Part shown: piece after piece, positions 7,710-15,651 of the stretch
Layout: each line of letters starts with the position of its first letter
How positions within the stretch are numbered: position 1 is the first letter of the stretch
Source: Candidatus Brevundimonas colombiensis
Lineage (GTDB): Bacteria; Pseudomonadota; Alphaproteobacteria; Caulobacterales; Caulobacteraceae
Direction: 5' to 3'
Assembly (NCBI GenBank): GCA_029202665.1
Contig: CP119326.1
Span: 620,001 to 684,000 of the forward strand
DNA length: 64,000 nucleotides
The notes under the pieces: generated by a model
The model's input: the letters and a program-made list of their open reading frames with translations, nothing else
What the model was told of the DNA's origin: nothing
The model's database searches: none
Translations under genes and position numbers: made by a program

Positions 7710-8789
7710 TCAGCGCAACCACGGCCCCGGATCAATTGGCCGTTCGTCGCGACGCAGTTCGAAATAGACGTCGCCGTCCGGGCCGCTGCGGCCCAGGGTC
7801 TGGCCGTCCGCGACACGCGCGTCGCCGTGGACGTCGACGCTTTCAAGCCCCGCGATGACGGCGCGCCAGCCCGGGCCCAGGTCCAGCACCACCACCTGCC
7901 CCCATCCGGCCAGCGGCCCGGCATAGGCGACCTTGGCGTCGGCGGGCGCCTTGACCGCAGCGCGGTCCGCGCGCCATCGCCAGCCGGAGGTCCCCTGCCC
8001 CCAGGTCTGGGTCGGGGCGCCGCCGACCGGCGGGCTGAGGCGGGCGCGGTTGGCGGGCAGGCGCGCCGTGGGCGTCTCGACGGCCTCGGCCTGGGGCACG
8101 GCGCCGCCCAGTTCGCGGATGCGGCGTTCCAGAACATCGGCGGCGCGTTCGGCGGCGCGCGCCTCGGCGTTCAGGACGGCGGTCAGGGCGGTCTTGCGCG
8201 ATGTCAGCCCCTCGATCTCGGCCCGACGGTCCCCTTGGGCGCTCTCGGTCGTCAGCAGCCGTTCCGAGGACAGGACGGCCAGGCGCCGGATGCGCATGAT
8301 CTCGGCCTGACGCGCCGCCAGGGCCTGGGCGCGGGTCTCCAGGTCCGGCGTCATGGCCTTGAGCAGGATGGAGGCGCGCACCGTGTCGATGGCCTTGTCC
8401 GCCGGAACCAGCAGCGGCGGGGGCGGGCGGCGGCTCATCATCTGCAGCGCGCTGAGCAGGCGGCTCTGGGCGCCGCGTTCACGGGCCAGACTGGACACCA
8501 GCTCGGCCTCGCGCTCGCTGAGTTGCCGCAGGCGCGCGCGCTGATCGTCGATCTGGCGGTCGTCGTTGCGCGCATCGGCTCTCAGGGTCGCCAGCCGGCG
8601 CTCCAGCTGCGCCAGTTCGGCCTTGGCGGCGTCGGCGTCGGCGCGCAGACGCCGGGCGCGCACCGCCTCGTCGCGGTATTCGGCCTGGATGCGCGACAGC
8701 TCGTTTTCCGGCGCCTGACGGCTCATGGCCGGGGCGGCGCAGACGAAACCCGTCAGCAAGGCGAGGGAAAGAGGAAGGGCGCGACGCAT
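7710..8789 (-). CDS. EnvC-like murein hydrolase activator with degenerate LytM domain
   Basis: 359 residues. Signal peptide in the first 25 residues, then a long coiled coil (about 28-110, ELSRIQAEYRDEAVRARRLR onward, and again about 160-240). A C-terminal M23/LytM-like domain covers about 260-359. The last part reads VHGDARVADGQTLGRSG and DVYFELRRD, where the active-site HxH is replaced by DxD, and the upstream zinc-binding H...D is also not apparent. This is the pattern of EnvC/NlpD-type activators that switch on amidases rather than cut wall themselves (family knowledge). It overlaps neither neighbour and sits 1 base after rlmH. Confidence 0.88.
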   Translation of the reverse strand: MRRALPLSLALLTGFVCAAPAMSRQAPENELSRIQAEYRDEAVRARRLRADADAAKAELAQLERRLATLRADARNDDRQIDDQRARLRQLSEREAELVSSLARERGAQSRLLSALQMMSRRPPPPLLVPADKAIDTVRASILLKAMTPDLETRAQALAARQAEIMRIRRLAVLSSERLLTTESAQGDRRAEIEGLTSRKTALTAVLNAEARAAERAADVLERRIRELGGAVPQAEAVETPTARLPANRARLSPPVGGAPTQTWGQGTSGWRWRADRAAVKAPADAKVAYAGPLAGWGQVVVLDLGPGWRAVIAGLESVDVHGDARVADGQTLGRSGPDGDVYFELRRDERPIDPGPWLR

Positions 8790-8790
8790 C

Positions 8791-9255
8791 TCAGTCGCGA
8801 TGATAGGGAGATCCGGCCAGGATGGTCACGGCCCGATAAAGCTGTTCCGCCAGCATGGCGCGGGCCAGGGCGTGAGGCCAGGTCTGGGGACCGAAGGCCA
8901 GGGTCGAGGCGGCGGCGGCCCGCACGCTCTCGTCCAGCCCGTCCGCCCCGCCGATGGCGAAGACCAGCCGACGTTCGCCCTGATCGCGCAGTTTGGCGAC
9001 ATGGTCGGCGAAGGCGCGCGAGGAATAGGTCTTGCCCCGTTCGTCGCAGGCGATCAGGTGCGCGCCCTCGGCGGCGGCCAGGATCAGTTCGGCCTCCGGC
9101 GCCTTGCCGGGCTTCCTGGGTTCCAGATCGATCAGTTCGAGAGGGCCGAGGCCCAGCGCGCGCCCCGCCAGGGTGGCGCGCCGGGCGTAGTCGTCGGCCA
9201 GCGTCGTCTCGGGGCCCCGGCCCGGCCGGCCGATGGCGACGATGCCCAACTTCAT
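8791..9255 (-). CDS. rlmH: 23S rRNA (pseudouridine1915-N3)-methyltransferase RlmH
   Basis: 154 residues, the normal length. The SPOUT knot is seen as LVFAIGGADGLDESVR (SAM pocket) and the C-terminal WPHALARAMLAEQLYRA with terminal SPYHRD. It methylates pseudouridine 1915 in helix 69 of 23S rRNA on 70S ribosomes (family knowledge). It follows rsfS by 4 bases in the conserved nadD-rsfS-rlmH order. Confidence 0.96.
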   Translation of the reverse strand: MKLGIVAIGRPGRGPETTLADDYARRATLAGRALGLGPLELIDLEPRKPGKAPEAELILAAAEGAHLIACDERGKTYSSRAFADHVAKLRDQGERRLVFAIGGADGLDESVRAAAASTLAFGPQTWPHALARAMLAEQLYRAVTILAGSPYHRD

Positions 9256-9259
9256 GGGG

Positions 9260-9685
9260 TCAGTCGCGCGCGGTGCGGTGGGCGGAATCGACCGCCCAGA
9301 TCTTCTCGATGTTGTAGAAGGTGCGGACCTCGGGGCGGAACAGGTGGACGATCACGTCGCCGACGTCGATCAGCACCCAGTCGCAGTGTGGCAGGCCCTC
9401 GACCTTGGCCTTGCCCAGCCCCTGTTCCTTCAGGGTGCGCAGCAGGTGGTCGGCGATGGCGCCGACGTGACGGTGCGAGCGGCCGGACGCCACGATCATG
9501 GTGTCAGCCATGGCGCTCTTGCCCTTCAGGTCGATCAGGACGAGATCCTGGGCCTTGTCCTCGTCGAGGCGGCTCAGCAGGGCTTCTTCCAGCGGGGTCG
9601 AGCCGACGGGGCGCGGCGCGGCATCGCCGATAGCCAGGTTGGAGTCTGAGCCGTCTTCGGAATGGAGAGGTTCGATAGGGTCCAT
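9260..9685 (-). CDS. rsfS: Ribosomal silencing factor RsfS
   Basis: 141 residues from the ATG at 9685. The RsfS/DUF143 domain is DKAQDLVLIDLKGKSAMADT, IVASGRSHRHVGAIADHL, VEGLPHCDWVLIDVGDVIVH and FRPEVRTFYNIEKIW. It binds uL14 and blocks subunit joining during starvation (family knowledge). The frame stays open upstream to a GTG at 9787, which would add 34 residues; the longer form has no domain support, so the start is uncertain. Confidence 0.93.
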   Translation of the reverse strand: MDPIEPLHSEDGSDSNLAIGDAAPRPVGSTPLEEALLSRLDEDKAQDLVLIDLKGKSAMADTMIVASGRSHRHVGAIADHLLRTLKEQGLGKAKVEGLPHCDWVLIDVGDVIVHLFRPEVRTFYNIEKIWAVDSAHRTARD

Positions 9686-9830
9686 CTCGTGCGCCGTATT
9701 CGAAACGGCGGCGTCTTGCGTATCGTACGCGGGCGAGGGGGTCAGCGGAGGGCTCCGGGAGCGTTGACTAAAGACCTCCTCTAGCACGGATGGGCCGAAA
9801 CGTGAACCGGCGCCGCAATCAGGCCGCCGT

Positions 9831-10508
9831 TTATGCCGCTGGGGGCTCGGTCGGGCGACGCGGCCCCGCGCTGCGGATAGCCGTCGATGACAACGGATTC
9901 AGCGGAGCGGTCAGATAGGTCCAGGCCGGGGCGGACAGGCTGGGCAGCAGGCCCGCCTCGCGCTCCGGCACGCGGAAGCCGGCGAACCGGGCGGCCGCCG
10001 GCGCCGTGCGACTGTCCAGCAGCGAACCCGGTCGGGCGATCACCGCGACCGGCATCAGCCGCATGATGTCGGTCCAGCCGCGCCAGCGGTGGAAGCTGGC
10101 CAGATTGTCCGATCCCATCAGCCAGACGAAATGCACGCCAGGATGCCGCGCGACCAGAAGGCGCAGGGTGTCGACCGTCCAGCCCGTTCCCGCCCGGCTC
10201 TCGAAGTCCGAGACGATCATGGACGGTCCGTGGGCGTGGGCGCGGGCCGAGGCCATACGCTCCACCAAAGGCGCGCTGTGGCGAGCGTCCTTCAGCGGAT
10301 TCTGCGGCGAAACCAGCCAGACCACACGATCCAGGCCCAGGCGGCGTCTGGCGGTTTCCGCAACATGGGCGTGGCCGTCGTGCGCCGGATTGAACGAGCC
10401 GCCGAACAGGCCGACCTTCATCCCCGGCGCCAGGATCAACCCGTCGCGCAGCGCCCCGGAACGGGGGCCGGCGCCTTTGGGCGCGGGACCGGCGTGGAAG
10501 AAGGACAA
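9831..10508 (-). CDS. nadD: Nicotinate-nucleotide adenylyltransferase
   Basis: 225 residues in the long form. The nucleotidyltransferase signature is GLFGGSFNPAHDGHAH (HxGH type) at about 33-48, with VVWLVSPQNPLK, WLMGSDNLASFHRW and the C-terminal SSTAIRS. It adenylates nicotinate mononucleotide in NAD synthesis (family knowledge). The long reading begins at TTG 10508; an ATG at 10421 gives a 196-residue protein starting MKVGLFGG. Neither has a clear ribosome binding site, but a short N-terminal extension ending in PGM is, as I recall, seen in relatives. First gene of nadD-rsfS-rlmH-envC-ctpA. Confidence 0.95.
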   Translation of the reverse strand: MSFFHAGPAPKGAGPRSGALRDGLILAPGMKVGLFGGSFNPAHDGHAHVAETARRRLGLDRVVWLVSPQNPLKDARHSAPLVERMASARAHAHGPSMIVSDFESRAGTGWTVDTLRLLVARHPGVHFVWLMGSDNLASFHRWRGWTDIMRLMPVAVIARPGSLLDSRTAPAAARFAGFRVPEREAGLLPSLSAPAWTYLTAPLNPLSSTAIRSAGPRRPTEPPAA

Positions 10509-10579
10509 GCGGCGTCTCGGGGAGTTATGCTCAGCGGCGTCCTTATAACGCGGGACTTTGTTCAGCCTACAGAAATCAT

Positions 10580-11482
10580 TCAGACGGCCGCGTCGAACAG
10601 GGCGTCACGCGCCACATCGGCATGGGTCATGGGAAACAGATGCCCGCCGCCGGGAACCACATCGACCCTGACGTTGGGCAGGCCGCGCGGCGCCGCGGGC
10701 AGCTGGGTCAGGGCCCCATGCTCGGCCTTCAGGATATGGACGGGGCCGGGATAGCGGCGCAGGGCGCGCCAGGGATCGTGCGCCTGGGCGGCGTAGTTGG
10801 CCGCCTCCCACGCCGGGGCGGCGGCCAGATCGAAGCCGTCCGCGCCCGGCGCGGCGATCAGTCCCTCGGACAGGTAATCGGCCAGCACCCCGTCGGGCCA
10901 TCCCTTGAAGGCGCCTCGCCCGCGATAGGCCGCCATGGCCTGTTCGCGGCTGTCGAAGCGGCTGCGACGCCGACGCGCGGCGGTCGCGATGGGAATATGT
11001 TCCACGAACCGATGGGCGAACGGCAGATTGAAGGCCATGACCGCCGCCCGTTTCCAGATCACCGGATCGAACAGCACCAGGCTGGAGACGCGCTCGGGCC
11101 GTTCGGCCGCCGCCAGCAGCGAGGCGGTTGCGCCCATCGAGTGACCGGCCATGACCACCGGCGGCCCCGCCACAGCCGCCAACAGCGCCAGCAGATCGTC
11201 GCGATGATCGCGCCAGCTGGTCTTGGGTCGGGCGAAAGTCGGCAGGGTCGAGCCCCCATGGCCCCGCAGGTCCGGCGCCCAGATGCGCAAGCTGGTCGAC
11301 AGCGGCGACAGCAGCCGACGATAGGTGGCGGCGTTGAACCCGTTGGCGTGGCTGAAGATCAGATCGACGGGCCGGTTCGGATCGCCGAAGTCCAGCACCG
11401 CCATCTCGCCTGCGCCCCAGCGGTTGTCGATGGGCACGGACAGGCGACGCGGCGGGGACATCAGCGCCGCGTCCATGATCAC
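10580..11482 (-). CDS. Alpha/beta hydrolase
   Basis: 300 residues, alpha/beta-hydrolase fold. The oxyanion region is IFSHANGFNAATYRRLL, the nucleophile elbow AGHSMGATAS (Ser about 115), the acid is probably in the loop before HILKAEHGA, and the catalytic His in VVPGGGHLFPMTH. Substrate unknown. The start overlaps the zur stop codon as ATGA, so the two are translationally coupled and co-transcribed. An in-frame ATG seven codons downstream is an alternative start. Confidence 0.88.
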   Translation of the reverse strand: MIMDAALMSPPRRLSVPIDNRWGAGEMAVLDFGDPNRPVDLIFSHANGFNAATYRRLLSPLSTSLRIWAPDLRGHGGSTLPTFARPKTSWRDHRDDLLALLAAVAGPPVVMAGHSMGATASLLAAAERPERVSSLVLFDPVIWKRAAVMAFNLPFAHRFVEHIPIATAARRRRSRFDSREQAMAAYRGRGAFKGWPDGVLADYLSEGLIAAPGADGFDLAAAPAWEAANYAAQAHDPWRALRRYPGPVHILKAEHGALTQLPAAPRGLPNVRVDVVPGGGHLFPMTHADVARDALFDAAV

Positions 11483-11970
11483 GCCGCCTCGCGACAGGCG
11501 GCGCAGCGGCCATGGGCCTCTATGGTGGTGCGGGCGATGGCGTAGCCGGCGGCCGAGGCGGCGACCGCCATGGCGCCTTGGTCCGGCCCGCTGACCTCGC
11601 GCGTCGCGCCGCAGCAGTCGCAGATCAGGAAGGCGGCGGCGTGGATGGCGTCGCCTTCGTCGCTGCTGCAGGCGACATAGGCGCTGATGGAGGCGATGCG
11701 GTGGGCCATGCCCAGTCGCTCCAGGAACTCCAGCGCGCGATAGACGGTGGGGGGTTTGGCGGCCTGGCCGTCCTCGCCGAAGCGGGCGATCAGATCATAG
11801 GCCTTGACCGGGCCTCCGGCCTCCAGCAGCAGGGCCAGGACGCGGCGGCGCTGGGCGGTCATCCGCTCGCCGTCCTTGACCGCGCGCGCCTCGGCCAGGG
11901 CGAGGGCGCGATCCAGCGCGCCGCCCTTCAGGCCGGAATGGTCGTGATCGTGATCGCAGGCGCTGCCCAT
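11479..11970 (-). CDS. zur: Zinc uptake regulator Zur (Fur family)
   Basis: 163 residues. His/Asp-rich start (CDHDHDHSG), Fur winged helix with MTAQRRRVLALLLEA and KPPTVYRALEFLERLGMAHR, and a C-terminal structural zinc site from CDCC and CAAC. The HIASISAYVACSS segment and lack of the typical Fur HHDH motif favour Zur over Fur; a separate Fur is encoded at 26856-27341. Zur represses zinc-acquisition genes when zinc is plentiful (family knowledge). A likely target box is at 56641-56655. It is coupled to the downstream hydrolase gene. Confidence 0.9.
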   Translation of the reverse strand: MGSACDHDHDHSGLKGGALDRALALAEARAVKDGERMTAQRRRVLALLLEAGGPVKAYDLIARFGEDGQAAKPPTVYRALEFLERLGMAHRIASISAYVACSSDEGDAIHAAAFLICDCCGATREVSGPDQGAMAVAASAAGYAIARTTIEAHGRCAACREAA

Positions 11971-12089
11971 GGCCCACAGCTAATGGCTGAACCCTTCCGC
12001 TGCAACCGACGCATCACGGGTTTGCCGCTGAGGCGGGCTTGGGCTAGAAGGCGCGCCTCATATCTCATTATCCAGAGCGTCCTCGCTTC

Positions 12090-12869
12090 ATGACCGACAC
12101 GAACAACTCGCCGCTCGAAGGCAACGTCCTCTTCTATGTGAATCCTGAGCCGCTGGATCAGGGCGCTCATGCGAACCTGGGCGTCAATCCGACCGACAAG
12201 CCCTACGCCTTCGTGGCCCAGACGAACATCGTGCCGCTGACGGTCACCGAGTTCGCCGCCGCCGCCCTGTCCTATCCGATCATCTTCACCGGCGACAACC
12301 GCCAGCCGGTCGTGGTGATGGGCCTGCGCCAGGGCGAGAACCTGTTCGTCGCCGATGACGGCGAGTTCCGCGCCGACGCCTATGTGCCCGCCTATGTGCG
12401 CCGCTATCCGTTCGTCTTCGCCGACGACAAGCAGAACCAGCGCCTGATCCTGTGCATCGACCGCGGCGCCGCCATCGTGACCGAGGGCGGCGAGAACCCG
12501 CTGTTCGTCGACGGTCAGCCCAGCGACTACACCAACATGGCCATGGAGTTCTGCAACAACTTCGAACAGGAGCGCCAGCGCACGGAAAGCTTCGTCCAGC
12601 TGATCAAGGATCTGGACCTGCTGGACACGCGCGACGCCGTGTTCACGCCGCGCAACCCCGACGGCACGCCGGGCGAACCGCAGAAGCTGGCCGAATATTA
12701 TGCGGTGTCGGAAGACAAGCTGCGCGCCCTGCCGGCCGAGAAGCTGGCCGAACTGCGCGACAACGGCGCCCTGGGTCAGATCTACGCCCACCTGGTGTCA
12801 CTGCTGGGCTGGGATCGTCTGATCGCCCTGGCCTTCCTGCGCCAGGCCCAGTCGACGACCGTCAACTAG
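12090..12869 (+). CDS. SapC family protein
   Basis: 259 residues. Recognisable SapC family body: LGVNPTDKPYAFVAQTNIVP, TEFAAAALSYPIIFTGDN and VVVMGLRQGENLFV in the first third, and the LCIDRGAAIVTEGGENPLF region in the middle. The family takes its name from a Campylobacter S-layer operon, but proteins of this type are widespread in Caulobacterales and their biochemical role is unclear. No signal peptide or membrane segment is visible. It is a single gene ending in a strong bidirectional terminator. Confidence 0.85.
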   Translation: MTDTNNSPLEGNVLFYVNPEPLDQGAHANLGVNPTDKPYAFVAQTNIVPLTVTEFAAAALSYPIIFTGDNRQPVVVMGLRQGENLFVADDGEFRADAYVPAYVRRYPFVFADDKQNQRLILCIDRGAAIVTEGGENPLFVDGQPSDYTNMAMEFCNNFEQERQRTESFVQLIKDLDLLDTRDAVFTPRNPDGTPGEPQKLAEYYAVSEDKLRALPAEKLAELRDNGALGQIYAHLVSLLGWDRLIALAFLRQAQSTTVN

Positions 12870-12891
12870 GACGGACGGTCAGCTCCAAAAG

Positions 12892-12927
12892 AAACGCCCC
12901 GACGGTTCGCGCCGTCGGGGCGTTTTT
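12892..12927. terminator. Bidirectional intrinsic terminator
   Basis: Perfect 12-bp stem ACGCCCCGACGG/CCGTCGGGGCGT (12894-12905 and 12912-12923), loop TTCGCG, T run on the plus strand and a shorter one on the minus strand. It separates the convergent sapC-like and MaoC-like genes. Confidence 0.85.
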
Positions 12928-12931
12928 CGTT

Positions 12932-13339
12932 TCAGCGACGGGAGAAGACCGCGCGCGTCAGGCATGAGAAGACCAGCCGCCCCGCCTCGTCCAACAGGTC
13001 GTGCGAAGCGATGACGATGCCCTTCTCGTCGCCGACCGGATCCTTGCCCATCACCGTCATCCGCCCGCGCAGCAGCTCGCCCGCCGGGGGATTGCGCATG
13101 TAACGCAGGCCGTCGACGGCCAGGACCTTGGTCTGGGCCCATCCGCCCGACTTGTCGGCGGCCAGGCGGCTCCACAACACATAGACCATGGCGTCGGGCG
13201 CGCCGTAGGCCGGGTCCCAACCCGGGGCGAATCGCTCCACGAAGACCTCCAGCGCCGCCTGATCGACCGCGCAGGCGCCCAGGGGCACGACCTGCCCCAC
13301 TTCCAGGTCTTCGAAATGGACGTGCAGCGGGTCGCTCAT
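12932..13339 (-). CDS. MaoC-like / hotdog-fold dehydratase domain protein
   Basis: 135 residues. The N-terminus YFEDLEVGQ-type motif reads HFEDLEVGQVVPLGACAVD and matches the start of MaoC-like (R)-hydratases; RYMRNPPAGELLRGRMTV and GIVIASHDLLDEAGRLVFSC follow the hotdog strand pattern. The D-x4-H hydratase signature is not clear, so catalysis is uncertain. It lies 22 bases downstream of the MDR oxidoreductase and is probably co-transcribed with it. Substrate unknown; an acyl-CoA-related role is inference. Confidence 0.72.
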   Translation of the reverse strand: MSDPLHVHFEDLEVGQVVPLGACAVDQAALEVFVERFAPGWDPAYGAPDAMVYVLWSRLAADKSGGWAQTKVLAVDGLRYMRNPPAGELLRGRMTVMGKDPVGDEKGIVIASHDLLDEAGRLVFSCLTRAVFSRR

Positions 13340-13361
13340 GCGCGGGCCTTTCGGGACGGGG

Positions 13362-14393
13362 TCAGGCGGGTTCCTCGGAAACCCGGACCAGCAGCTTGCC
13401 GTCGTGATCGCCGGTGAACAAGCGATTCAGCGAATCGACCGCCCCGTCCAGGCCGTCGTCGACATGCACCTTCCACTTCACCCGCCCGTCGGCCAGCCAC
13501 GGCCCCATTTCGGCGACCATCTCCCTGGCCCGCCCGGCGTAGTCCAGCACGAGGAAGCCCTGGACCTGAAGCCGGTGGGTGATGATGCGCGAGAAATTCG
13601 GCGAAGGCGGCGCCTTGGTCGCATTGTAGGCCGAGACCAGGCCGCACACCGCCATCCGGCCATGCACCTTGAGGCGGTTGAACACCGCGATCATGATGTC
13701 GCCGCCGACGTTTTCGAAGTTCAGGTCGATGCCGTCGGGGGCCACCCGGTCCAGCGCCTCGCCAACATCCTCGTTCTTGTAGTCGATGGCCGCATCGAAG
13801 CCGAGTTCGTCGGTCAGCCAAGCGCATTTCTGTGGTCCGCCGGCGATGCCGATGACCCGGCATCCGCGCTGTTTGGCGATCTGGCCGGCGATGGAGCCGA
13901 CCGCGCCGGCCGCCGCCGAAATGACGATGGTCTCGCCGGCCTTGGCTTTCAACACGTCGGTCACGCCGAAATAGGCGGTCAGGCCGGTCATGCCCAAAAC
14001 CGACATATTGGCCGTCAGCGGCAGGCCCGGCGCGCGGTGGACGGGACGCAAGCCGCCCTCAGGGATCACGGCGTAATCGGCCCAGCCGCCCGAGGCCGGC
14101 ATGACCACGTCGCCGGTCTTGAAGCGGTCTGACCTGGACGCCTCGACCACGCCCAGGGTCAGGCCGCGCATGACCTCGCCCAGACCCACCGGCGGCAGAT
14201 AGCCCTCGATGTCGTTCATCCAGGTGCGGTTGGTCGGGTCCAGCGACAGATAGACGGTGCGGACCAGCACTTCGCCCTCGCCCACGTCCGGCACGGGGGT
14301 CTCGACCAGTTCCAGGTCGCCGGGCTGGATCAGACCCCTGGGTCGCTGACGCAGCACCCACTGCCGGTTCATCTTGCCGTCTTGCGAAGTCAT
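13362..14393 (-). CDS. NADP-dependent MDR oxidoreductase (CurA / alkenal reductase type)
   Basis: 343 residues, zinc-independent medium-chain dehydrogenase/reductase. N-terminal PGDLELVETPVPDVGEGEVL and YLSLDPTNRTWM are typical of the leukotriene B4 12-hydroxydehydrogenase/CurA branch; the Rossmann motif is SAAAGAVGSIAGQIAKQRG followed by VIGIAGG. Such enzymes reduce alpha,beta-unsaturated carbonyls with NADPH (family knowledge). The ATG at 14393 is chosen because GGGAG sits 8 bases upstream; earlier in-frame starts are closer to that site. Probably in an operon with the MaoC-like gene. Confidence 0.9.
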   Translation of the reverse strand: MTSQDGKMNRQWVLRQRPRGLIQPGDLELVETPVPDVGEGEVLVRTVYLSLDPTNRTWMNDIEGYLPPVGLGEVMRGLTLGVVEASRSDRFKTGDVVMPASGGWADYAVIPEGGLRPVHRAPGLPLTANMSVLGMTGLTAYFGVTDVLKAKAGETIVISAAAGAVGSIAGQIAKQRGCRVIGIAGGPQKCAWLTDELGFDAAIDYKNEDVGEALDRVAPDGIDLNFENVGGDIMIAVFNRLKVHGRMAVCGLVSAYNATKAPPSPNFSRIITHRLQVQGFLVLDYAGRAREMVAEMGPWLADGRVKWKVHVDDGLDGAVDSLNRLFTGDHDGKLLVRVSEEPA

Positions 14394-14468
14394 CAGCATC
14401 ACTCCCGAAGGTTTTCTTTGACCACCATCTTGAGCCGAGTAAGGCGACGGGTCGAGGCGAGGCGCAAG

Positions 14469-14492
14469 AAAAAAGCGGTCCTTTCGGACCGC
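14469..14492 (-). terminator. Intrinsic terminator of the candidate sRNA
   Basis: Minus-strand 7-bp perfect stem GCGGTCC/GGACCGC with loop GAAA followed by six T residues. There is no ORF ending just upstream of it, so it terminates a non-coding transcript. Confidence 0.85.
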
Positions 14493-14578
14493 CTTGAAGT
14501 GGCATCATCGAGAATGAGGTGCGGAGGCAGCATGACCGGCCTGGGCCAGTCAAGTCGGGGGGCGTCGCCGCCTCCACA
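14469..14578 (-). ncRNA. gsrN: Candidate GsrN-like general stress response sRNA
   Basis: About 110 nt, bounded by an EcfG-type promoter (14586-14610) and an intrinsic terminator (14469-14492), with no ORF that ends before the terminator. Predicted fold: GGAGGC (14575-14570) pairs with GCCTCC (14528-14523), enclosing an unpaired stretch with six C residues (14562-14557) and an 8-bp hairpin (14551-14544 with 14541-14534, one wobble), followed by a linker and the terminator. GsrN of Caulobacter is a sigmaT-dependent sRNA of about this size with a C-rich pairing loop, and homologues are, as I recall, often next to the phyR/nepR/ecfG locus. Identity is inferred from these features, not from alignment. 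Confidence 0.75.
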
Positions 14579-14585
14579 TGCCGAT

Positions 14586-14610
14586 AACGACGCCGTCTGG
14601 CGGCGGTTCC
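14586..14610 (-). promoter_or_regulatory. EcfG promoter of the candidate sRNA
   Basis: Minus strand: GGAACC (14610-14605), 16-base spacer, GTT (14588-14586). This is the same sequence and spacing as the three other EcfG-type promoters in the locus. Expected start of transcription is about 14577-14580. Confidence 0.85.
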
Positions 14611-14671
14611 CGGTGCGGCTCTTTTTCTTTTGCGCGTCGTTCGCGCGTCGAAGGGCCCCAGGCGCATAAAC

Positions 14672-14707
14672 GAAAAAGGCCGTGTCGCCGTGGGCGAACA
14701 AGGCCTT
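14672..14707 (-). terminator. phyR terminator
   Basis: Minus-strand stem AAGGCC/GGCCTT with an inner GTTCGCC/GGCGAC stem, then a T run (plus-strand A run 14673-14677). It starts 24 bases past the phyR stop and separates phyR from the sRNA gene. Confidence 0.75.
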
Positions 14708-14730
14708 CTCAGCGTCGGTGGATTCGGGCT

Positions 14731-15525
14731 TTAGGCGGCCTGTTTCTGACGCGACGGATGGAAGAACAACGCCTGACTGATCGCCGCCTTCACCGTCTCG
14801 GGTTGGAACGGCTTGGTGATCAGGAAGGTCGGCTCAGGGCGCTCACCCGTCAGCAGACGCTCCGGGAAGGCGGTGATGAAGATCACCGGCACATCCAGCG
14901 TCTTGAGGATGTCCTTCACTGCGTCGATGCCGGACGACCCGTCGGCCAGCTGTATGTCGGCCAGAACCAGGCCCGGCTTGTGACGGGCGACGGCGTCGAT
15001 GGCCTCGTCATGAGTGGTGGCGGTGCCGGTGACGCGGTGGCCCAACTCCTGCACCAGGCTCTGGATATCGGCCGAGATGATCGCCTCGTCCTCGATCACC
15101 AGAACGTCGGTGGCCAGTTCGGCGTCGATGTCGGCCTGGGCGTCGGCGATCAGGCGCTCGACGTCGCGCGGGTCTGCCGACAGGATCTGAGCCGCCTCGG
15201 ACGGGGTGAACCCCTCCAGCGCGGTCAGAAGGAAGGCCTGGCGCGAGCGGGGCGCGATACGCAGCAGACGCTGCGAGGCGTCGCTTCCGGTCGTTTCAAG
15301 GCCGCCGGCTTCCAGCTGCGCCCCGGTCGAGGACCAGATGGCGTGAAACACATGATACAGGGCCACCCGCGGCGTCATGTCCGAGGACAGTTGCTGCTCG
15401 CCCGCCGCCAGGGCTTCGAGCGCCACGCGCACATAGTTGTCGCCCGTTGATTGATCGCCGGTCAGGGCGCGAGCGTAGCGGCGCACATAAGGAAGGTGCG
15501 GCGCGAGTCTAGCCAAAAGGCTCAT
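14731..15525 (-). CDS. phyR: General stress response regulator PhyR
   Basis: 264 residues. Residues 1 to about 130 are a sigma-like domain (sigma2-like about 8-60; sigma4-like about 85-130, PRSRQAFLLTALEGFTPSEA). Residues about 140-258 are a receiver domain: acidic pocket VLVIEDEAI, phospho-acceptor Asp190 in LVLADIQLADG, Thr218 in FITAFPERL and Lys238 in FLITKPFQ. On phosphorylation the sigma-like domain binds NepR and releases EcfG (family knowledge). It is transcribed away from nepR-ecfG-phyK and carries its own EcfG promoter, giving positive autoregulation. Confidence 0.97.
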   Translation of the reverse strand: MSLLARLAPHLPYVRRYARALTGDQSTGDNYVRVALEALAAGEQQLSSDMTPRVALYHVFHAIWSSTGAQLEAGGLETTGSDASQRLLRIAPRSRQAFLLTALEGFTPSEAAQILSADPRDVERLIADAQADIDAELATDVLVIEDEAIISADIQSLVQELGHRVTGTATTHDEAIDAVARHKPGLVLADIQLADGSSGIDAVKDILKTLDVPVIFITAFPERLLTGERPEPTFLITKPFQPETVKAAISQALFFHPSRQKQAA

Positions 15526-15585
15526 TCAGATAGTCCCCGACAAATCTCCGCCGTCCCGGCAAGGGAAAGCGCTACAGCGGCATTG

Positions 15586-15610
15586 AACGTATCATATCGG
15601 TCGCGGTTCC
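15586..15610 (-). promoter_or_regulatory. EcfG promoter of phyR
   Basis: Minus strand: GGAACC (15610-15605), 16-base spacer, GTT (15588-15586). The expected start at about 15577-15580 gives a leader of roughly 50 bases before the phyR ATG at 15525. Confidence 0.88.
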
Positions 15611-15651
15611 CCAGATTACATCAAGCTTGAGCATAAAATCTCCTGAAGGCA

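Noticed and set aside
14399..14701. 100-residue minus-strand ORF between phyR and the MDR gene
   Set aside because: No recognisable protein features; it crosses two terminators and overlaps the candidate sRNA, so it is better seen as chance.
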